From Ascochyta rabiei (lineage: Eukaryota; Ascomycota; Dothideomycetes; Pleosporales; Didymellaceae), in the NCBI RefSeq assembly GCF_004011695.2, contig NC_082407.1, positions 1,054,001-1,118,000 on the forward strand: DNA of 64,000 bases. Direction: 5' to 3'. The notes beneath the pieces were generated by a model. It ran no database searches, was not told where the DNA came from, and saw only the letters and a list, made by a program, of their open reading frames with translations. Positions 57,870 through 64,000 of the stretch are shown here, in pieces. The position numbers and the translations under genes were made by a program. Positions within the stretch are counted from its first letter, which is position 1. Each line of letters begins with the position of its first letter.

Positions 57870-58124
57870 TGTAAGGCAGACTTTATAAGTATAAAAGTAG
57901 CAATCTAGTAAACTAATAGATTTAAAAGAGGAGTAAACAAAATAGCAGACAGCGAGCTACAAGAGGGCAGAGAGAGAGGCCTACTTATAGTAGTAAGGCC
58001 TATACTCTCTTTAAGTAAAAGTAAAGGTAAGTAAAGGAAGGTTCTACTAGGTTTAATAGAATCTACTAGTAGGTTGTGACACATACTAGTAGGTTACCAT
58101 CTAACCTTAGCAGAAGTCCTAATA
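57870..58124 (-). repeat. Gypsy LTR, right copy (element 5' end), 255 bp
   Basis: Same length as the left copy. It begins TGTAAGGCAGAC and ends GTCCTAATA. It is more mutated than the left copy (for example CTGG to CTAG and TGAAC to TAAAC). Confidence 0.9.
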
Positions 58125-58129
58125 CTTTA
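58125..58129. repeat. Target-site duplication CTTTA, right of the gypsy element
   Basis: Matches 49852-49856 exactly. Confidence 0.85.
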
Positions 58130-58509
58130 CCTGTAGTACTATATATATTACACTTATATAGTGTTATAAAGTGTTTGTCTACGCATATTTTAAATATAGT
58201 GCTATTAAGGCACCTATTCTCTATATATCTAAATTACCAATATTTTTAGCATTATATAGTAGGAGGTGTAGTAATAAACTTCTCTACTCTTATACTAGCT
58301 CTTAGTAGGTATAGTCTATTCTATATAGCTTATTATACTTCTTTTTCTATTAGAAACGCTACACAGACAGATCCTAGTTATTACTTTTATCTCTCTTTAT
58401 AGCTTATTAGCTAATATAGGTTTCCTACTATTATTAGGCCTTTGTTAAAGGTATTTATTTCTAACTTAAGCACCTCTTAGGTCCTAGTTTGTTTCTAGAG
58501 ACGTAGGGA
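58130..58509 (-). mobile_element. Probable continuation of the interrupted LINE, 380 bp
   Basis: This stretch has the same heavily mutated composition as the LINE and starts at the other side of the gypsy target duplication. No domain is readable, so the assignment rests on position. It ends where the copia LTR is inferred to begin. Confidence 0.4.
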
Positions 58510-58778
58510 TGTTGTGTAGGATTACTGTCGCGCAGCCGAGCCTGTGGATGACCAATAGGGTGCTCCCCTATCCAATCGAGCTTGCGGATTATTGTTGAGT
58601 GGCTCCTTTCTCCACAATTAACCACCAAGCTCCTGAGGGTCGCCTATAAAGCTTAAGTAAGCAAGATCACATAATAACCAAATTTCCTTTATACTTAAGT
58701 AACACGTTACACATTAAATATATAGACACTGATTAAATTAATTAATTACCTAAGTATAGTCCTCTAAGCTCTGTTACA
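58510..58778 (+). repeat. Probable 5' LTR of a Ty1/copia element, about 269 bp
   Basis: The stretch starts TGTTGTGTAGGAT and ends CTCTGTTACA, a TG...CA pair, followed by a short segment that may be the primer-binding site (GTTATAAGCCCGGC). Boundaries are inferred because the 3' copy is outside the window. Confidence 0.5.
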
Positions 58779-58989
58779 GTTATAAGCCCGGCTTCCTAAG
58801 CACAGTAGATCTCCCTGCGCACTCAGCAACGAGCTTGTTGGACATTGCTTAACCGCTCCAATTTTGCCTAATTATCTTTTTTATCCTAACTCCACAACTG
58901 CTACTATAGGCGAGCTAGTTAACTATAATACTTAAGCTCTCTTAGGTATCCTAACAGGACCCTATTAACTCAAATCAAGGTCTAATTAG

Positions 58990-59950
58990 CCTAATTGGTT
59001 TATTTAACTTATGTGGCACGCCAAGCTTTGTAACGTATGGGATTTAGTGGATCTAGACGCCAAAGACGCCCTAGGGATGCACAATGGAGCCCCTAGGCTA
59101 CCTATTATAGGCTCCGCCCCCACCTGACCGCCGGCTTAATCGACCCAAGCCCAGAGCGTCCAACCCGACGAGCCTCCCGCAGGCCTAACGATCCTTAAGA
59201 CCTACAACTAAGAGCTCCTTAGGTACAAAATAAGAGCGAGCAAGTAGGCAGCTAAGGCCGAGCGCCTTTAGAAGCTCTAGAACTAGGTCAATACCACAGT
59301 AAGCCCAGCAATCCTGTCACCAGTAATAGTGAAGCTTGTTACCTAAAACACTATAATGCTACAATCGCTTGTACAAGCCCTAAAGGAGGAGCTCGCTCTA
59401 ACGGATATAAGCACCAAAAACCAGGTCAGAGCGGAGTACAGGCAGCACCTGGGAGCTGCTAGGCAAGGCCGAGCTGCTCCACAGGATTGGTATCAGAAAT
59501 AGTTATACCTGTATATGCGAGCCAAGTTATATAAGCTCTCTAAGGTTACTAGGGAGCTTGCCGTACAAGACTTCTTAGATGCCTTAAGCCACCAGATCGC
59601 CCCAGAGTGGGCCCGCACAATGAGCTAAAGGATCATCCAGGACAGTATCCTAGGGCTTAAAACGCTTAATCTAGACCAGGTTTTAAGGGTCTTTAGTAGG
59701 TTAATATATAAGTATACCATAAGATCAGGTAAAGATAACCTAGGCGTTTTCGCGACCTTTAGTACCTGCTCAGACGCTCTATCTGGCCAAAATAACGCGG
59801 GCGGGAGCTCTAGGAACAACGCCAGCAGCTCCTTAGGATACGTCTGCCCTTGTAAACAAAAAGGCAAGACCCACAAATAGAAGCCTACTAATTGCCGTTT
59901 CCTCAAAACTGCTGTTAGAGGGAGCTCCTTACCACCTGTTCAGATAAGCA
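58990..59950 (+). pseudogene. Copia gag remnant
   Basis: The plus strand contains LAVQDFLDALSHQIAPEW and, after a stop, ILGLKTLNLDQVLRVF, features of copia gag-like proteins, plus a Cys/Lys-rich segment near 59,845-59,900 that may be a zinc-knuckle remnant. Confidence 0.55.
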
Positions 59951-60147
59951 AAAAGAACAAGCAAGAGACTCGCCAGAGGCTCAGATACCAAGAGCACAAG
60001 GAAACCCAAAAGGCAATAGAGCGGCTTGGATGGACTGCAAACGCTCCATTAGCTATTACTTCAGCCGCCACTAGCTAAACCAAGAAAGTGGAGTTTCCTG
60101 GCAACGTCTAAGCAGCTCTAATTAATCCAAAATTAATAACAAATCTA

Positions 60148-60414
60148 GTGGAGAACGTGGGATCTGGGGTATACAACCTTATGGATTTCAACGCTCATCT
60201 ATTAATAGATAGTACTATTTTGGACAATGGAGCTGCTACGCACCTAGTTAACAGCGCTAATCGGCTGGTACCTGGATCTTTCCGCCCCGCTGGGCCCACC
60301 GACACGGTGGAAGCAGGTACCCAGGCGCTCCCCATATCCGGACAAGGAGCTTGCTTGTTTAAGAACGCTCTGTACAGAAAGCGCGGCCTATACACTAAGG
60401 ACCTGCTCCTTTAG
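60148..60414 (+). pseudogene. Copia protease remnant
   Basis: The open stretch has the LIDSTILDNGAATHLV segment. The catalytic motif of retroviral-type proteases is normally D(S/T)G; here it reads DNGA, which would be unusual and may reflect mutation or a lineage variant. Confidence 0.6.
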
Positions 60415-60513
60415 AACGTTGTAGTTGTGGAAGGATTCTATGTTAACATAATCTTAGAAGCTCGCCTCTAAGAGAAAGGAGTCTGGTACCTAGGTCTGGA
60501 CAGCTCTCTTCGT

Positions 60514-60858
60514 GTGGGATATATTAAAGATCTTAATAGGAGCGTTGTATGTGCTACTCTTAAGCGCGCTTACAACCTCACTTTCCTTAAATATAAGCCA
60601 CTTTCTCTCTATCCTCCCATCCTCAACGCAGTAACAACAAAGCGATCCTATGAATCTTACCCACGCAGCTCGCCTGAACAGCTATGGCACGCCCGAGCTG
60701 GTCATCTAGGCCTAGAGGCTCTTCAAGCGCTGGTAACAAAGGCGCGCGGCGTGCGTATCAACGGGACGCTCCAAAAAGATTGTGAGATTTGCTCAACAAC
60801 CCACGCCAAGCAAGTAATATCACGGAGAAAGAGAGAGAGACCAGCACGACTGTTTTAG
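60514..60858 (+). pseudogene. Copia GAG-pre-integrase domain
   Basis: The open stretch includes LWHARAGHLGLEALQALV and later DCEICSTTHAKQ, matching the H-H-C-C zinc module that precedes copia integrase. Confidence 0.7.
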
Positions 60859-61500
60859 AGAGTTGGCTGGGACCTGTTTAATATGCTGTTAGGCAGGGGA
60901 GGCGAATTATGGACGCTTGTGATCAAGGAGTACTATAGTGGGAAGCTCTTTGTGTTTACTTTACAAGGTAAAACGCAACTAGAGATCTTACAGGTCCTTA
61001 CGAACTTTATAAGCTAGGTACGTACCTAGTACAAGCTCCAAATCTGCAAAATCAGCCAAGACAATGACACAGCAACACTCCTGTGGAAAGGGAGCTCAGC
61101 ATATAAGCGCTGGGCGCTTAATCAGGGAATAGATATAGATCCCTCTCCTCTATACACACACAAGCCAAATAGAGGAGCAGAAAGAGCTGGTTAAGAGATA
61201 ATCATAAAATCTATCAAGATGAGGAGCGGAGCAAATCTACCCTAGAAGCTCTGGCCAGAGATTGTTGTAGCGGCGGCATAGCTCTATAACATGAGCCTAT
61301 CGCACGCACACAAGCTACGGAGCCCAAATAAGGAGCTTGATCTCTAGTTTACTTAGTATTTCTGATAGTATAAGCCAGAGCAGGTGAGGGTAGCAACAGC
61401 AGATCTAAGACCCGATTGGAGCGGGATTTACGCCTACGGCTGCCAAGCCTACCCCTTAAACAAGGAACAAGCAGCTGGGCGTAATTAGAGGGGCTTTAAA
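60859..61500 (+). pseudogene. Copia integrase core remnant
   Basis: The plus-strand reading after a stop shows VGWDLFNMLLGRGGELW and VVAAA-LYNMSLSH with several stops, consistent with a mutated integrase core. Confidence 0.5.
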
Positions 61501-62599
61501 GTCACTCTAAGGGGGCATATTGGCTACCTTGTAGGGTACCAAGCATCTAACATCTATCGGATATAGGTCCCTATAATTAACCAGGTTATAACAACGCGTA
61601 ACGTAACCTTTAACAAGGAGCTTTTTTATAATAGAGCAGATGAATCTACTGCTATAAGCGCTGAAGAAGCAGAGGCGGTGGTGGAAATCCTCTATGAACC
61701 TGGCGAGATTACAAACGCAGGAGAAGCAATCAAGCTCCCTAACAGAGACCTGACGCTCGGCGAGTCCTCTAAGCATCAGCTTGGGGGTGACACTTGGGAG
61801 CAATCTCAATTGCTAGATGGCCAGTCTAGTAACGAAGGAGCTCCTAAGACAGAGACTGTACGCGCAGCAAGCTTGGCTGGCAAGCCGCTAGAGATCCGTG
61901 CAGAACGACACCGAGAAACAGGCCTCCCATCCCCCGACCCAACGCCCGAGCCAGAGCCACTAGCCTTAGGCGGGGAAGCTCCTAAAGAGGAGAATCTAAC
62001 TAACAGCTCACAGGAAGTGCACTTACCTGATCAGGAAGGGAGCGCGCCAGTAGATAACGAGGATCTCAAGGAAGAAGATCCACCAAGACCCACATTACTG
62101 ATTGTTCTAATACCTTCTTAAAGGACAACAGGAGCAGATAAGGCAGTAACAAGACGCTTGTATTAACAGAGAGTCTGGGGTCCAGCCACAAGGCGGAGCC
62201 GCCGGATAGATGACCGCGAGCGCAATGAACCTGCTAATGATTATAAGGATAGAGCAGGACAGTACTTAGTAATAAGCTCTATAAGAAAGCACGGGTACTC
62301 CTGGCTTATCCACCTACTGTTTGAACATGCGAACAAATATGGCATAAGTAGAAGAGAGCTTGTTACCATCCACGCGGTGCTCGCGGCGTCTGTCTTAAAG
62401 AAGGAAAAAATCCCTTCAGAGCAGCGCACGCACCGTGACGAGCTCCCACCTTTGCCAAAGAAATGGAAGGATCTCGCCCACTACCCACTAGGAGCTCTAT
62501 TTCGCCAGGCTTGTAAGAAAGAGATAGCCACACTCATAGAAAAGAGAACCTGGAAAGAAATAGACCGAGCGAGCGCCTTAGCTAGGCCTCTGCCGCTTA

Positions 62600-63340
62600 A
62601 ATAGGTCTTCACATATAAGCTGGATTAAGATAGTTACTTCCTTAAATGTAAGGTAAGGATCTGTGTACGCAGAGATCTACAGGCCAAGGATTCAATCGTC
62701 TTAACCTACGCCACGACGCTCGCCTCCAGGTCTTTTCGCACCATGGTGGCGATAGCTGCCCAGTTTGACCTGGAGCTCCATTAGTATGACGTTGCAGGCG
62801 CGTTTCTCAACGCAAGCCGCCAGGACCAACCCTAAGTGCTCTGCGAGCTGCCAGATGGCTTCACAAAACCTAAGAAGGTAGTCCTACTTCTACAGGCTCT
62901 ATATGGGTTACGTGATTCGCTGGTTCTATGGTACAAAGAGCTCTCAGCCACTCTCCAGAAGCTCGGCCTAATCGCGTTAAAAGAGGAACCTTGCTTGTTC
63001 TATAACGCTGAACGCCGGATAGTGCTACTGTTCTATATAGACGATATTCTGCTAGCCTATTATAAGGACAATTAAGCTGCTGCAAAGCATCTTATAAGCT
63101 TATTAATGGCCAAATACCAGATAGAAGACTATAGAGCTGCTGAATGGTTTCTGGGAGTGCGTATTATCCGCGACAGAACTGCTAGAACTATTACACTCGC
63201 GCACGACGCCTATATTGACAAGCTCGCTACCAAATTTGGAGTAGTAGAGAAGGGATCCTTCCTAACAGTCCCCTTCCTGATAGAAGAGCTACTTAAGCAT
63301 AACAGGCAAGCTTTAAAGCAAGAAGTTAAAGCGTTTTAAG
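62600..63340 (+). pseudogene. Copia reverse transcriptase remnant
   Basis: The plus strand reads ELPDGFTKPKKVVLLLQALY, then CLFYNAERRIVLLFYIDDIL. The YIDD motif corresponds to the YVDD catalytic box of copia RT. Stops occur at Gln and Trp sites. Confidence 0.75.
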
Positions 63341-63559
63341 AGCAGGTGGGATCTATCCTCTACACAGCAATTATGATCTAACCAGATGTAGCGTATGCCG
63401 CCTCTCAGCTGTCCTATCATCTTACAAATCCAGGAGCTGCTCACTTCAAGGCAGCAGCTCAGGTTATGGCTTACCTCTATTGAACGAAGCACCTGGGGAT
63501 ACGGTACAGAGCTCACCAAGGCAGCCAATTGCTCATCTGTGGGGACGCGTCATTTGCCG

Positions 63560-63990
63560 ACAATTAGGAGACTAGACGCTCCTCTCAGGGGTATATCGTG
63601 CAGCTCTTTGGTAGTCCAATTATCTAGAAAGCAGCACGTCAATCAACAGTGACGACTTTAACCACTGAAGCTGAGTTGTTAGCGTTAGAGCATGTGGCTA
63701 AGGAAGCAGCAGCTCTTAAACGGTTTCTACACGAACTTCAGCTAGACTTGGGGGTGCTGTAGGAGATTTTCTGCGACAACTAACAAACAATCCGATTAGT
63801 AGTAGAAGAGAGCGAGCAGCTTACTACTCGGCTGCGCTATGTAGATATCTAGAATATGTGGTTAAAACAAGAGTACGCCAGGGGAAATCTCCAGGTAACG
63901 TACCTCAAAACGAGCGAGATGCCAGCCGACGGTCTCACAAAAGCGCTCCCCAGACAGGCTCACAAGCGCTTTGTCTCACACCTGAACCTG
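63560..63990 (+). pseudogene. Copia RNase H remnant
   Basis: The plus-strand reading shows SSQGYIVQLFGSP, TTEAELLALEHVAKEAA and, after a stop, MPADGLTKALP, the usual copia RNase H end. Stops interrupt it. Confidence 0.7.
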
Positions 63991-64000
63991 TTTAGCATCA

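Larger units (their letters stand above)
49857..58124 (-). mobile_element. Ty3/gypsy LTR retrotransposon, 8,268 bp, RIP-mutated, nested in the LINE
   Basis: Two 255-bp LTRs bracket the element and a 5-bp CTTTA duplication flanks it, so the ends are exact. Minus-strand order is gag (zinc-knuckle remnant near 55,080-55,110), reverse transcriptase (about 53,470-54,000), and integrase (about 51,700-52,150). This order and the RT motifs place it in Ty3/gypsy. No complete open frame remains; TAG and TAA stops are numerous. It sits inside the LINE, since LINE domains lie on its left and similarly mutated unclassified sequence continues on its right. Confidence 0.88.
58510..64000 (+). mobile_element. 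Ty1/copia LTR retrotransposon, 5' LTR to RNase H, incomplete at right edge
   Basis: Plus-strand domains occur in Ty1/copia order: gag, protease, pre-integrase, integrase, reverse transcriptase, RNase H. Many in-frame stops are TAG and TAA at positions where Trp or Gln are expected, but TCA, CCA, TGA and TGG are still frequent, so mutation is much lighter than in the block to the left. No complete open frame is left. Confidence 0.85.

Overview
The window looks like nuclear DNA of a filamentous ascomycete, probably a dothideomycete of the Pleosporales type. The evidence is introns of 42-85 nt with GT...CTRAC...AG signals, compact single genes on both strands with no operons, fungal-specific families (DUF7580, rhodopsin-like membrane protein, 2EXR remnant), and a transposon block mutated in the manner of repeat-induced point mutation (RIP). 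The species assignment is inference.

Bases 1 to about 44,650 are gene-rich and carry 20 genes or gene remnants whose exon structure I rebuilt from frame and splice signals, plus a partial gene at the left edge. In order they are: a coiled-coil C-terminus; a 570-aa disordered protein; mitochondrial succinyl-CoA:3-ketoacid CoA-transferase; a seven-exon iron-type alcohol dehydrogenase; a decayed 2EXR-type gene; a 66-aa spliced small protein; an AsnB-type asparagine synthase; an APH-fold kinase-like protein; an MCR1-type NADH-cytochrome b5 reductase with a one-base frame break; a 699-aa multi-pass membrane protein; a PPX1-type exopolyphosphatase with a signal-like N-terminus; Nbl1/Borealin; Rpn10; the TRAPP subunit Trs23, whose ATG appears split by an intron; a tandem-UBC E2; an Erg26-like dehydrogenase; a UBE3D-like E2-binding E3; eIF3d; a rhodopsin-domain membrane protein; an FAD oxidoreductase; a frameshifted DUF1772-like gene; a Whi3-type RRM protein with a C2H2-like finger; and a DUF7580 protein. 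Most are core housekeeping genes. Three ubiquitin-proteasome genes (Rpn10, the E2 and the E3) lie within 8 kb. The accessory-looking genes (rhodopsin-like, DUF7580, Whi3-type) sit toward the transposon block.

From about 45,639 to 58,509 there is a heavily mutated transposon block. A non-LTR retrotransposon (LINE) lies on the minus strand. Its 3' tail is a (TTGA)n repeat at 45,639, followed at rising coordinates by RNase H, reverse transcriptase and endonuclease remnants. It is interrupted by an 8,268-bp Ty3/gypsy element (49,857-58,124, minus strand) with two 255-bp LTRs and an exact 5-bp target duplication CTTTA. In this block TCA, CCA, TGA and TGG are nearly absent while ACA, GCA, TGT and TGC remain common. 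This suggests a RIP-like process that prefers CpA preceded by a pyrimidine.

From about 58,510 to the right edge is a Ty1/copia element on the plus strand (gag, protease, pre-integrase, integrase, RT, RNase H). It carries many TAG and TAA stops but is far less mutated than the block beside it, which suggests a later arrival or weaker exposure. Its 3' LTR is outside the window. I saw no tRNA, rRNA or CRISPR. No clearly new multi-gene system is evident. The most unusual signals are the mutation context in the transposon block, the nested insertion, the split start codon, the E2 with two UBC domains, and the homopolymer-associated frame breaks.
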